Part shown: in pieces, positions 46,101 to 56,502 of the stretch
Layout: each line of letters opens with the position of its first letter
Position numbering within the stretch: the stretch's first letter is position 1
Source of the DNA: Paramoeba atlantica
Lineage: Eukaryota > Discosea
NCBI GenBank assembly: GCA_977017575.1
Contig: CDRNVI010000008.1
Location: 232,140 to 296,139, forward strand
DNA: 64,000 nucleotides
Reading direction: 5' to 3'
Translations under genes and position numbers: made by a program
The notes under the pieces: generated by a model
The model's database searches: none
What the model saw: the letters and a program-made list of their open reading frames with translations, nothing else
What the model was told of the DNA's origin: nothing

Positions 46101-49100
46101 GTGATCTTAATACAAAAAGTGATCCTAATACAAAAAGTGATCTTATTCCAAAAGGTGATCTTAATACAAAAAGTGATCTTAATACAAAAAGTGATCTTAA
46201 TACAAAAAGTGATCTTAATACAAAAAGTGATCTTAATACAAAAAGTGATCTTAATACAAAAAGTGATCTTAATACAAAAAGTGATCTTAATACAAAAAGT
46301 GATCTTAATACAAAAAGTGATCTTAATACAAAAAGTGATCTTAATACAAAAAGTGATCTTAATACAAAAAGTCATCTTAATACAAAAAGTGATCTTAATA
46401 CCAAAAGTGATCTTAATGCAAAAAGTGATCTTAATACAAAAAGTGATCTTAATACAAAAAGTGATCTTAATACAAAAAGTGATCTTAATACAAAAAGTGA
46501 TCTTAATACAAAAGGTGATCTTAATACAAAAAGTGATCTTAGTACAAAAAGTGATCTTAATACAATAAGTGATCTTAATACAAAAAGTGATCTTAATACA
46601 AAAAGTGATCTTAATACAAAAAGTGATCTTAATACAAAAAGTGATCTTAATACAAAAAGTGATCTTAATACAAAAAGTGATCTTAATACCAAAAGTGATC
46701 TTAATACAAAAAGTGATCTTAATACAAAAAGTGATCTTAATACAAAAAGTGTTCTTAATGCAAAAAGTGATCTTAATACAAAAAGTGATCTTAATACAAA
46801 AAGTGTTCTTAATACAAAACGTGATCTTAATACAAAAAGGTGATCTTAATACAAGAAGTGATCTTAATACAAAAAGTGATCTTAATACAAAAACTGGTCT
46901 TAATACAAAAAGTGATCTTAATACAAAAAGTGATCTTAATACAAAAAGTGATCTTAATACCAAAGGTGATCTTAATACAAAAAGTGATCTTAATACAAAA
47001 AGTGAGCTTAATACAAAAGGTGATCTTAATACAAAAAGTGATCTTAATACAAAAAGTGATCCTAATACAAAAAGTGATCTTAATACAAAAGTGATCTTAA
47101 TACAAAAAGTGATCTTAATACAAAAAGTGATCCTAATACAAAAAGTGATCTGAACACAAAAAGTGATCTTAATACAAAAAGTGATCTTAATACAAAAAGT
47201 GATCTTAATACAAAAAGTGATCTTAATACAAAAAGTGATCTTATTCCAAAAGGTGATCTTAATACAAAAAGTGATCTTAATACAAAAAGTGATCTTAATA
47301 CAAAAAGTGATCTTAATACAAAAAGTGATCTTAATACAAAAAGTGATCTTAATACAAAAAGTGATCTTAATACAAAAAGTCATCTTAATACAAAAAGTGA
47401 TCTTAATACCAAAAGTGATCTTAATGCAAAAAGTGATCTTAATACAAAAAGTGATCTTAATACAAAAAGTGATCTTAATACAAAAGGTGATCTTAATACA
47501 AAAAGTGATCTTAGTACAAAAAGTGATCTTAATACAATAAGTGATCTTAATACAAAAAGTGATCTTAATCGAAAAAGTGATCTGAATACAAAAAGTGATC
47601 TTAATACAAAAAGGTGATCTTAATACAAGAAGTGATCTTAATACAAAAAGTGATCTTAATACAAAAACTGGTCTTAATACAAAAAGTGATCTTAATACAA
47701 AAAGTGATCTTAATACAAAAAGTGATCTTAATACCAAAGGTGATCTTAATACAAAAAGTGATCTTAATACAAAAAGTGAGCTTAATACAAAAGGTGATCT
47801 TAATACAAAAAGTGATCTTAATACAAAAAGTGATCCTAATACAAAAAGTGATCTTAATACAAAAGTGATCTTAATACAAAAAGTGATCTTAATACAAAAA
47901 GTGATCCTAATACAAAAAGTGATCTGAACACAAAAAGTGATCTTAATACAAAAAGTGATCTTAATACAAAAAGTGATCTTAATACAAAAAGTGATCTTAA
48001 TACAAAAAGTGATCTTATTCCAAAAGGTGATCTTAATACAAAAAGTGATCTTAATACAAAAAGTGATCTTAATACAAAAAGTGATCTTAATACAAAAAGG
48101 GATCTTAATACAAAAAGTGATCGTAATACAAAAAGTGATCTTAATACAAAAAGTGATCTTAATACAAAAAGTGATCTTAATACAAAAAGTGATCTTAATA
48201 CAAAAAGTGATCTTAATACAAAAAGTCATCTTAATACAAAACGTGATCTTAATACAAAAAGTGATCTTAATACAAAAAGTGATCTTAATACAAAAAGTGA
48301 TCTTAATACAAAAGGTGATCTTAATACAAAAAGTGATCTTAATACAAAAAGTGATCTTAATACAAAAAGTGATCTTAATACAAAAAGTGATCTTAATACA
48401 AAACGTGATCTTAATACAAAAAGTGATCTTAATACAAAAAGTGATCTTAATACAAAAAGTGATCTTAATACAAAAAGTGATCTTAATACAAAAGGTGATC
48501 TTAATACAAAAAGTGATCTTAATACAAAAAGTGATCTTAATACAAAAAGTGATCTTAATACAAAAAGTGATCTTAATACAAAAAGTGATCTTAATACAAA
48601 ACGTGATCTTAATACAAAAGGTGATCTTAATACAAAAAGTGATCTTAATACAAAAAGTGATCTTAATACAAAAAGTGATCTTAATACAAAAAGTGATCTT
48701 AATACAAAAAGTGATCTTAATACAAAAAGTGATCTTAATACAAAAAGTGATCTTAATACAAAAAGTGATCTTAATACCAAAAGTGATCTTAATGCAAAAA
48801 GTGATCTTAATACAAAAAGTGATCTTAATACAAAAAGTGATCTTAATACAAAAAGTGATCTTAATACAAAAAGTGATCTTAATACAAAACGTGATCTTAA
48901 TACAAAAAGTGATCTTAATACAAAAAGTGATCTTAATACAAAAAGTGATCTTAATACAAAAAGTGATCTTAATACAAAAGGTGATCTTAATACAAAAAGT
49001 GATCTTAATACAAAAAGTGATCTTAATACAAAAAGTGATCTTAATACAAAAAGTGATCTTAATACAAAAAGTGATCTTAATACAAAACGTGATCTTATTA

Positions 49101-49357
49101 CAAAAGGTGATCTTAATACAAAAAGTGATCTTAATACAAAAAGTGATCTTAATACAAAAAGTGATCTTAATACAAAAAGTGATCTTAATACAAAAAGTGA
49201 TCTTAATACAAAAAGTCATCTTAATACAAAAAGTGATCTTAATACCAAAAGTGATCTTAATGCAAAAAGTGATCTTAATACAAAAAGTGATCTTAATACA
49301 AAAAGTGATCTTAATACAAAAAGTGATCTTAATACAAAAAGTGATCTTAATACAAAA
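28118..49357 (+). repeat. Satellite domain 2: different variant set and nested blocks
   Basis: Begins with an extra A (AAAAAGGTGATC near 28,120). It is rich in ACAAAACG, ACAAAAGG and TTATTCCAAAAGG units that are rare or absent before. A ~300-bp block with AAGGTGATCTTAATACAAG then AAAACTGGTC, and ending in AATACAAAAGTGATC (one A lost), occurs four times, starting near 37,480, 41,419, 46,838 and 47,612; the last two are 774 bp (43 units) apart. A looser version is at 28,118. Confidence 0.8.
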
Positions 49358-49436
49358 TTCCGCCTTCTGTCTTTTTGCCGCGGCGACGACGACTCCCTCG
49401 CGTGGGAAACAGTAAAGCGCCATAGGGAGCATGTTC
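49358..49436 (+). repeat. H-repeat fragment at the right end of the satellite
   Basis: TTCCGCCTTCTGTCTTTTTG through GGGAGCATGTTCGG matches 14,785-14,862. The satellite breaks into it in mid-unit, inside the hairpin half. The LNTKSD-type minus ORFs that run into it are artefacts. Confidence 0.75.
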
Positions 49437-49476
49437 GGATCCAAAAATCCAAAATCCGAATCATTCCGGATCGCTC
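49437..49476 (-). mobile_element. SINE S1 tail fragment
   Basis: ATCCAAAAATCCAAAATCCG followed by AATCATTCCGGATCGCTC is the extreme 3' end of S1 on the minus strand, about 40 bp; a strongly 5'-truncated insertion. Confidence 0.7.
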
Positions 49477-49822
49477 AATGTTTCAAATAATTTGCAGAAT
49501 TTTGACCCTTCTTTTCCTTAAAAATCTTTCCTATAGCCATCTGGTGTTTTATGAAGCTTTTTATGCAGCAAATCAGCTTAGAATTTCGAGATCTGTTGAA
49601 TGCCGAAGGAATGAGATCACAAGCTCTCACGACACAAATTTTATACTCCAGGTTATGCAAGACCTGGGTGCTATAATCCGAAATGCTCTGATCATGTTCT
49701 TAAACCCTTGGTAGGATGCACCTTGACAGGTTTTGTTTGTTTTTTTGGTAACGAACTTTATCGCAGGGCATCTTCAGATGCCGTGATTCAGGAGTGGCAT
49801 TCTTTCCTTCCTTTCTGAAAAC
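49477..49822. other. No gene seen
   Basis: Ordinary-looking AT-rich sequence with a 78-codon plus-strand ORF (49,478-49,714, MFQIICRILTLLFLKNLSYS) without any motif I recognise. No repeat partner elsewhere in the window. Confidence 0.35.
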
Positions 49823-50202
49823 ATCCAATCCAAATCATTCCGGATTGCTCTGGATGGTCACTGGCAAGCCAGACCCTTCACAGACAGATTTGGAAGTTCC
49901 GAGGCCGACGTCCTCTACCAGTTTCCGCTTGCCCAAGGCGGCACCAACGTGATGTTGCCAACACGCTGCGTCGACGAACTGTACGTCAACACGGCTTACC
50001 CAAGAGGTGTAAGCCGGGTAAGGGAGCTGGTTCCCTGAGGGGAGGGTCCGGGACGGTCCTCCGAGTACTGGACCTATTCGGTTATCAGCCAGCCTCTTAG
50101 AGTGAGGCCGCCGGGAATATTGCGATGAGCGGGTTTGAACTCGCCGTCTGAGCACCATGTGCTTCAAACTTTGAATTCTTGCCACTCCGCCACCTCCGCC
50201 CT
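49823..50202 (-). mobile_element. tRNA-derived SINE S1 (right duplicated block)
   Basis: Nearly identical to 15,521-15,908, same strand and same junction with 5S. One or two bases differ (for example a lost C in CAGCCAGCC near 50,090). Confidence 0.92.
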
Positions 50203-50207
50203 AAAGA

Positions 50208-50319
50208 GTACAACACTCAGGGTTCCCGAGCGATCGCTCACCTCAGTACTAACTGAGCCTGGCGGTGCTTAACCTCACAAAGAACAGGATGTGGTGTTTT
50301 CACCGTAGTATGGCCGTAC
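50208..50319 (-). rRNA. 5S rRNA gene or 5S-derived sequence, copy 2
   Basis: Appears identical over 112 nt to 15,914-16,025, including the paired GTAC...GTAC ends, the GAGGTTAAGCACCGCC segment and the CAGTTAGTACTGAGG segment. The flanks are the same too, so it was copied with the whole block rather than inserted on its own. Confidence 0.85.
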
Positions 50320-50323
50320 AACC

Positions 50324-50760
50324 TGCAGGTTGGTGGTTAGATTCCCGCTATCGACAAAACTCGCAACCTGGCGGCCTCACTCAAGGGGAAGCGATCAGGA
50401 GTTCCTCCAAGGCCCATACTCAACCCCGCTCCCCTGGAGGACCGATCTGGAACCGCCGAGCTGAACCAGGCTCCGGCGCAACCGCTAAATTGCGATCTGC
50501 CTACGCAAAGGAGGCTTGAGACACAGCCTAAACGATTCGAGGCGGTTGGACGCCCGTCCTGGTAGCTACGGTTGCGTAGCCGTTCTCGGGCTGCAAGGCG
50601 TCGAGTGCCGTCTTGGAAGGGGGTAGCAAGACAATGAAGGTCAGTGACCTGAAACTCTACCCTAACGGTTGGCGCTGCAGAGCCCTCCGTGTCTTCTTCT
50701 TTTTCTTCTTCTTCATCTTCTTCTTTTTCTTCTTCTTCATCTTCTTCTTCTTCTTCTTCT
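50324..50760 (+). mobile_element. SINE-like repeat S2, second copy
   Basis: Same sequence as 16,030-16,453 with few changes. The TTC tract (50,692-50,760) is 12 bp longer and interrupted by TTTTTC and ATC at two places. Confidence 0.65.
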
Positions 50761-51201
50761 GCAAGGAATACATAGATGCATTCCTTGGCAATGTTGTGCC
50801 ACATGTTTGGTCATAGCCTCTTTTTCAAGAGGTGTTTCGGAACACCTGGTATGTGTTTTCCGTTTCAAGGACGTTTTCTGTCCAAAGAAAAGCTGTCCAA
50901 AAAAAGCTTCTGCGGGTTTTGTTCGAAAAAAAATTCGTGCGGTATCCCCCCCCCCACTAGAGCCCCCCCATGGACGCCCCCCATGGACCCACCATTTTTT
51001 TCATTTTTTTTTTTTTTGGCCCTTTTTGATCTTTTGCACAAAGTTGAGCTTCGGGATTCGGAAGGTCACTTTCGAGAAGAATAACTTTACAAGAATCACC
51101 AATTGTAATAAGTTGATCGTCATTCGTTCGCTTTTTGTACCTTTTCATGCACTCTTCTTGAGCTTCCGTACTGACTGAAAAATCTTAAAAAGGAAGACGA
51201 T
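50761..51201 (+). repeat. P-family repeat and end of the duplicated block
   Basis: Matches 16,454-16,899. Differences include a ~14-bp insertion (TTACAAGAATCACCA region) and shorter A/C runs. Similarity to the left block stops at GGAAGACGATCA. Confidence 0.75.
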
Positions 51202-51254
51202 CAATGTAGGAAGACTCATAGAAGTATTTTAGTGTGTCTTCTGGATTGCGCTCA

Positions 51255-51312
51255 GATGAAGAGAAGAAGAAGAAGACACTGAGGGCTCTGCAGCGCCAAC
51301 CGTTAGGGTAGA
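51255..51312 (-). mobile_element. Inverted 3' end of S2
   Basis: GAAGAAGAAGAAGACACTGA then GGGCTCTGCAGCGCCAACCG is the reverse complement of the S2 3' terminus at 16,366-16,410. It abuts and ends the Helitron reading frame on its left side. Confidence 0.7.
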
Positions 51313-51732
51313 TCCATACTGATTTTAGTGGATGATCTATCCTTGTGAAGGCGTCTTTGGTACGCTTTTCTGGTGGATACAAAGTGAAGGGTATATCCAC
51401 CAATTCGCCATTTTCCAGTGATTTTCGTTGATGCGCTCGGGAACTGGATGCAAGCCTTCCCGATACATATGAAAATATCTAGGGGATAGTCCTTGGTAAA
51501 GATCAAGTGCCCAGTTAGGAAGCTTGGCATGAATCGTGCTTTCCAATGCTCTGGTTAACTCTTCCCGTTGTTGCGTGATATGTGTAACCCTAGAAACTGA
51601 GTGAGGGCTCAGTTCCGTCCACAGAAGACAATGATAGTGCAGTGCGCCTCCTTTTTGACATTCTACTACACCGAAAAAGGCACGAGGAGCGCCGAAGATA
51701 CCAATACGAACTTCCTGTTCCTTCTGTAAGAC
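51303..51732 (-). pseudogene. Helitron Rep-domain fragment
   Basis: On the minus strand one frame reads EQEVRIGIFGAPRAFFGVVE, then CQKGGALHYHCLLWTELSPH, then LPNWALDLYQGLSPRYFHMY. GVVExQKxGxLHxHxLLW is the HUH nickase motif region of Helitron Rep/helicase proteins, with the two His of HYH in place. Rep nicks one strand to start rolling-circle transposition. The catalytic Tyr region may be the following YxxxxPRYFHMY, but this is uncertain. The frame has no helicase part; it is cut by the S2 fragment at its 3' side and a SINE fragment on the 5' side. Confidence 0.65.
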
Positions 51733-51778
51733 TAGTCGACAGCAGCGTGTTGTCAGGACTAGTCGACAGCAGCTTCTA

Positions 51779-51918
51779 GTCGACGCATCGTGTTGGTAAC
51801 AGCACGTGGTGCCGCCTTGGACAAGCGGAAACTGGTAGAGGACGTCGGCCTCGGAACTTCCAAATCTGTCTGTGAAGGGTCTGGCTTGCGAGCGACCATC
51901 CGGAGCAACCCGGAATGA
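51779..51918 (+). mobile_element. SINE S1 fragment (3' part)
   Basis: GTCGACGCATCGTGTTGGTA through GGAATGATTA matches the last ~140 bp of S1. The left side has two extra ACTAGTCGACAGCAG copies (51,730-51,778), suggesting local duplication at the insertion point. It sits between the Rep motif and the N-terminal Helitron-like sequence. Confidence 0.8.
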
Positions 51919-52985
51919 TTATCATCCTCAGTAATAATGCGAAGCCCGAGAATATTGTCATTCATGTTTGGACTTATGGTAATCCAAAACGATGGCAATC
52001 CCAATCTTCTTTAAAGTGCCCATATAAGAGCTTGCGAAGCTTTTCGTTTCCCAGGGGAGAAAGGAAGAGACTGGCTTCACACTTAAACGTAAGGTAAAAA
52101 AGCGTCTTCGAGTATTTTGGATTCCCTTCCGTTTGGATTACGTGCTGCATTTTCCACAAGATCTTGAAAATCAGCCCGGGAACAAAAGTGCATCAGACTT
52201 TGCTGCATATCGCGGTGCATAAGCTTGTGCAGTCGCACTTGATACCGCGGGGCGGAGGAGTACGTAAAACGTAAAAAAGGAATGCAGGACAAAAGAAGGG
52301 TTCATTTCGTAGTCTTGGAAAGTGTTTCCCTTGAAACAAAATTTTTGCATGAGATCAGGAAAACTTCCCAACAAGATCTCTCTCATATCTGCATTGAGAA
52401 GACCCGGGCGCATGGTCATGAGCGGTGCACGTGAAAGATAAGTCTTTGCACTAGTGGCTAGCGAGGGACTATGGTCACCCACAAACGTGTGAGTTACTCT
52501 TCCTCGAGGGTCGCTATGGAGTGTGCTCTATAGCGCCACGTACAACCATGCTGCGCGTCGCATCTTCCCTACCTTCATACAAGGCGCGATCCCAAATTGA
52601 CTCCGCAATTCTTTCGCATTGCACATCAGTGGCAACGTTGATCTTTCCTCGCTCCTTGAGACTTCGTTGTGCTCGGCAAGCCAATTGACCCAGGTGTTAA
52701 TAGTCGTGGCGTTGACTGAAAAATATCGGCTCAATTGTGCGGCGCACAATCTTTGAGAGCGTTTGGTTCTCTTACCGTTCGATACCCATACAATCTGAAC
52801 ATACGTACTTGCTCTCTCAAGATCCGGAACGCGGTCGAGACTCAGAAGCTCAACCGTGTCGCGTGCAGCTGCTGTGTCGTGACCCATAAATTTTGCATCA
52901 CCTCCTAACGAAGCAGCGTAAGCCCCACCAAACTTGTTTACTTCGACATACGTACAATGTACTAATATCTTGCAAAGCAAGATTC
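51919..52985 (-). pseudogene. N-terminal Helitron-like protein remnant
   Basis: Minus-strand pieces in changing frames have consistent protein character and lie directly upstream of the Rep fragment: 52,528-52,985 (TYVQIVWVSNGKRTKRSQRL, NATTINTWVNWLAEHNEVSR), 52,171-52,482 (RPGLLNADMREILLGSFPDL), 52,083-52,292 (HRDMQQSLMHFCSRADFQDL) and 51,974-52,159 (LLYGHFKEDWDCHRFGLP). Order and strand fit the Helitron_like_N region that precedes HUH in these proteins. At least three frame changes are needed, so it is dead. No CTRR terminus or 3' hairpin could be assigned. Helitron identity for this upstream part rests on position more than on motif. Confidence 0.4.
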
Positions 52986-52991
52986 TTTCTA

Positions 52992-53187
52992 TAATCCAGG
53001 CTAAAGTGGACGAGGGAGATACTAAAGGCACCTTTGGAAAACCACCACAAAACTGGAACGGTATCACCCGTTAAATACCCTTTTGCCACATCAGAATGCT
53101 CTACAAACCGGGAGATACCGTTCCAGTTTCGAGGTCGTTTCCCAAAGGTGCCATTAGTATCTCCCTCGTCCACTTTAGCCTGGATTA
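52992..53187. mobile_element. Foldback MITE F1, complete copy
   Basis: TAATCCAGGCTAAAGTGGAC is inverted as GTCCACTTTAGCCTGGATTA; the inner arms GAGGGAGATACTAAAGGCACC also pair. It ends the Helitron-like frame on its 5' side. Confidence 0.85.
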
Positions 53188-53189
53188 CA

Positions 53190-53292
53190 TAGCCATCCGA
53201 ACATGTTCCCTATGGCGCTTTACAGCTTCCCATGCGAGGAAGTCGTCGTCGCCGCGGCAAAAAGACAGAAGGCACCGCCTTCTGCCTTTTTG
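53190..53292 (-). repeat. H repeat, inverted copy
   Basis: CATAGCCATCCGAACATGTT through CCGCGGCAAAAAGACAGAAG and GCACCGCCTTCTGCCTTTTT is the reverse complement of the H repeat at 14,765-14,870, with its hairpin intact. It stands next to an F1 element just as at 14,690-14,938. Confidence 0.75.
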
Positions 53293-53976
53293 CCTTGCGC
53301 CTCCTCCTTCCTCTACGGCCTTGCGTGTCACACACTTCCAGGTAAATTTTGGATTTTGTAGGTGTATTATCGGAACAGGGTGGAGAAATATCGAATGAAG
53401 CCAAAGCGTATACACGTATATAAGGCCCGAAACTCTCAAAAAACGGTCTAGGAGTTGATTTGGGAAAAATATATTTTTTGACTTTCACCCATAATTTTTC
53501 AGTTTTTTTTTTCAAAATTTCAAAAATTGCTATGATCACGCTGGTGGGGAGGGGGGCAGGGGTACCCATCGGAATTGTTGACTCGGAATTTTTAGTGATC
53601 TCGTCACTCAATTCGATTCATACGTCTTCCTTTTTTCCTTGCGCCTCCTCCTTCCTCATCGGCCTTGCGTGTCACACACTTCCGGGCAAATTTTGGATTA
53701 TGTAGGTGTATTATCGGCACCGGGTGGAGAAATATCGAATGAAATCAAAGGGTATACAGGTATAGAAGGCTCCAAACTCTCAAAAAACGCTCTAGGAGTT
53801 GATTTGGGAAAAATATATTTTTTCACTTTCACCCATAAATTCTTATTTTTTTTGCAAAATTTCAAAAATAGATATGATCACCCTGGTGGGGATGGGTGGG
53901 GTGGCAAGGGGTACCCATCGGAGTTGTTGAAAAACTAGTCATCTTGTCATTAAATACGATTCATACGTCTTTGTAA
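53293..53976 (+). repeat. Two tandem ~344-bp units
   Basis: Units at 53,293-53,636 and 53,637-53,976 share CCTTGCGCCTCCTCCTTCCT, GCCTTGCGTGTCACACACTT, GTAGGTGTATTATCGG, AGGAGTTGATTTGGGAAAAA and the GATTCATACGTCTT end. They differ at perhaps 10% of positions, including the GGGGTACCCATCGG run. The ORFs shared by both units change frame between them and look non-coding. Confidence 0.8.
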
Positions 53977-54060
53977 ACTTTTTTTTCGAAAACTCACCTG
54001 AAACGATATCGGGCACGAAATCGGGCCACAAATCGGGCACGAAATCGGGCACGGCGAATT
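53977..54060 (+). repeat. Short AAATCGGGCACG tandem repeat
   Basis: Four to five units of CGGGCACGAAAT (about 13 bp) at 54,008-54,053; low complexity. Confidence 0.7.
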
Positions 54061-54099
54061 AACCTATGGTAGCGAGGGGGTTTTATCTCCCTCAATAAA

Positions 54100-54306
54100 C
54101 TAATAATAAACTCGAGGTAGGCTGTCAACTGGAGGCTGCGAAGGGATTGGTTCCGGTAGCCTCTCGTTTTTACATTCAGAGCGTTCACACCGACCGCAGA
54201 GAACCTGTATACGATCAGCTATTTCAGATACAAGGAGAAGGGTAACACACCCATTACAATGCGCGAGACGCTGGAAATTGTCAACGGCTTTTTTGAAGTT
54301 TTCCAT
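54100..54306 (-). CDS. Small CxxC protein, function unknown
   Basis: A 68-codon ORF with HCNGC near residue 18 and LCGRC near residue 39, a spacing that fits one zinc ribbon. The tail is proline-rich. It carries no other motif. It stands alone between the tandem units and LINE copy 2. It could be a fragment of the Helitron-like protein to its left or chance; the paired CxxC is the only support. Confidence 0.25.
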   Translation of the reverse strand: MENFKKAVDNFQRLAHCNGCVTLLLVSEIADRIQVLCGRCERSECKNERLPEPIPSQPPVDSLPRVYY

Positions 54307-54589
54307 GCACTTCTCCTTAGATTCTTCACTGACTGAATGGTTTCAAAGTATTGAAGCCCCTGAGGTGCGTGAGTGGAAACACTCATTCATCTCGCCACTG
54401 GAAGGTGGCCAGCTCACTCGACCAAGAAAAGCCTGCCGGTTGGACACCGGGTGGTGGTCGAGGCGGCTGTGGCAAAGATTTCTCCATAAAATAAAAAATA
54501 AAATAAAAATCTTTAACGATAAAGATACAGTTTCTGTACCTTGTTGAATTATTTTCCTTATCTCATACCTTTCCATATGATACCATATA
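54307..54589. other. No gene seen
   Basis: Contains ACTGGAAGGTGGCCAGCTCA, an echo of the GGTGGCCAGCTGG word of the composite repeats, and an A/T-rich AAATAAAAAATAAAATAAAA run. LINE copy 2 begins sharply at about 54,590. Confidence 0.35.
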
Positions 54590-55697
54590 TGGTGTTTCCT
54601 CTTCAGCCCTCACCTGTGTAAATGCAAAAACTGGCAACGTCCGTTTTTGTAACGATTTGAACTTTTTGTCTGTGTTCAGTGGGGTCATGTTTCGTCTTTT
54701 GGAGCAGGATTTTTCTTCCAAACCACGGAAAAAAAAGGAGGCGTTTCCGTCAGACTGTTGAGAAGCTTTTTTCGCAAGCCAGTCCGATGTGTCATTATGT
54801 GGGTTCCCTTCATGCCCCCTAACCTTGATGATGAACACGCGTCGGTCAGCTTCTAATTGAAAGCAGACACGATGTATCTTTGATAAGAGGTCCGAATTTT
54901 CAAATTGGTGAAACCCGAATAGAGAAAACCTGTTCCGAATCACATGGAAAAATTCCCATACATACGCAGAGCCTGTGTGAATGATAATATCCTTCTCATG
55001 CTTCATTGCCATCTGCAGAGCCTCATAGACAGCATAAAGTTCCGCAGCTGTTATTGTGAGTGATATTTCTGACGGAGGTTTTAGTCCTACAAGTGTCTTT
55101 TCTACCCGATTGCCCAATAACACAATACCGCAACCTGATGAAATTCCTGTTTTCGTTGTTCTTAATGCGCCGTCTGTGTATAAATGCAAGGAAGTGAAAA
55201 GGCACCGCACCTTCTTCTACGAATTGTAATGACGAGTAGACTTTTTGCTTCATTGAATCCTGTTTGGTTTTTTCCCATCTTGGAGATTCTATAGGAAGAT
55301 AATTCGGACGTGGCTCAAGGCGCGCCTTTAAACGATCAACATTAGAGCGCCAGCGTGTTCTGTCTTTAGAAATTTGAATAACATCGGGAACAGACAAGCC
55401 TAGATCATCGGAACAAGATTCAGACAGACAGGTTTGCGTCTTTCGTTTACGTTCTCGCCAGAGAATCGCCACACTGAAAGGAGAATCGTGTCGAAGAAGA
55501 TGGCCTATAAGCTGCGCTCTCTGCATTTTCGCCACCGTGCTAAGCTCTGAATCATTTTGGTACAGAGCTTCTGTTCGAATACCCCTTTTCCCATCCCAAG
55601 TACGGCCTACACCACACACCATTCTGCGCATTTTGTTTACCTCAATATCTAATTCCCGGAGCCTATTGGTTGATATATCCCATGTTCCTAAATTATA
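54590..55697 (-). pseudogene. LINE copy 2, C-terminal part (RT end and RNase H)
   Basis: Matches 17,594-18,680 of copy 1 almost base for base: MRRMVCGVGRTWDGKRGIRT, LHLYTDGALRTT, KVRGHEGNPHNDTSDW. Compared with copy 1 it lacks about 10 bases next to the RNase H start (GAATCCGTAAG side, near 55,195), which shifts the frame, and has a 15-bp insertion near 55,450. It stops at EEETP, so the last ~95 codons and the 3' UTR are missing. Loss of the 3' end is not the normal outcome of LINE insertion and points to segmental duplication plus deletion. The right edge (55,697) is the site of a composite-repeat insertion. Confidence 0.85.
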
Positions 55698-55896
55698 CCC
55701 AGATTGAAAGGGGCGAGGGAGATACGAAGCAACAGGCGTGGCAGATTCCCACTGATAAGAAATGGTACCCCCGCACGAGAAAAGCCTTTGCGCTTTCTAG
55801 CTCGGAGACAAACTTCGTGCGGGAGATATCATTTCTTTTCAGTGGGAATCTGCCACGCCTGTTGCTTCGTATCTCCCTCGCCCCTTTCAATCTGGG
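55698..55896. mobile_element. Foldback MITE F4, second copy with TTATA duplication
   Basis: CCCAGATTGAAAGGGGCGAG and its inverse CTCGCCCCTTTCAATCTGGG bound a ~199-bp palindrome. TTATA is repeated exactly at 55,693-55,697 and 55,897-55,901. It lies at the very edge of composite element copy B, so it inserted after or together with that element. Confidence 0.88.
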
Positions 55897-56502
55897 TTAT
55901 ACGGCGGGCCTTTCGAGGCGGTGCAGACCCGCTGGCGCGGGTGGTGCTTTACCTCGTGACAAGTAATCTTAAAGGAAACAAGCTTCTGAAATCTTTTTTT
56001 TGAAGGACCCGCCCGGCTAACATTTTGCCTCTGGGAGGTCTATGTTCGATTCTACTTACGTCTTGTTTATGTTAAGCATTGAGCCCTTTATGTTGTACTT
56101 TAATAATGCAAAAGTGCACCTATGGGCACGTTCACTGGCTCAGTGAGACGGAACCGAGGTTCCCCCAACACTTACACCAGGTCGTGCATACGGAACATTT
56201 CGTTCGTTGACAGTTCTTTATGTATCTCTGCTTGTTTGGCCAACAGGCATTAAGCTCAGACGCCACGTCAAGGCGAGAGATAATTGTCTGAGGACCCTCT
56301 TCTCACGAAGAAGGTATTCAAAATGAATGTGATTTTCGTATCAATTTGCTCTAATTTCTTTTCTATTTTCCACTGTACATTTCTTGTTCCACTGTATTTC
56401 TTGTTCTTCGCTCTTTTGCCCATACCGCTTCTACCGATTCCCGGCTGACGATCTGAGCAAGTTCCGTACGAGACAGTTCAGACTGTGGTCACCCTTCCAC
56501 AA

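Larger units (their letters stand above)
19811..49357 (+). repeat. 29.5-kb satellite of an 18-bp unit (~1,640 copies)
   Basis: Consensus CTTAATACAAAAAGTGAT, 22% G+C, one GATC per unit. The first unit reads ATTAATACAAAAAGTGAT (19,811-19,828); the last is cut after CTTAATACAAAA at 49,357. Units differ by rare substitutions (ACCAAAAG, AGTCAT, AGTGGT, ACAAAACG, TTATTCC, AACTGG) that recur in ordered blocks. Single-base indels are very few (for example near 28,120, 29,145, 34,653, 37,732, 39,100 and 41,893), which leaves four frames open for long stretches (peptides LNTKSD, LIQKVI, ITFCIK, SLFVLR). No start context, no non-repeat domain and equal openness on both strands argue against a gene. Confidence 0.97.

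Noticed and set aside
19811-49357. CRISPR array
   Set aside because: Units are contiguous with no spacers, and the context is eukaryotic with no cas genes.
19811-49357. Telomeric repeat
   Set aside because: The unit CTTAATACAAAAAGTGAT is long, not G-rich, and both flanks are internal chromosomal sequence.
41876-49444. A 2,522-codon minus-strand ORF with ITFCIK repeats that looks like a repetitive membrane protein
   Set aside because: Same artefact of the satellite. Its N-terminal ~25 residues come from the H repeat and SINE tail. No independent domain.
54563-55210. A stand-alone RNase H gene
   Set aside because: It is the RNase H portion of LINE copy 2, separated from the RT frame by a small deletion.
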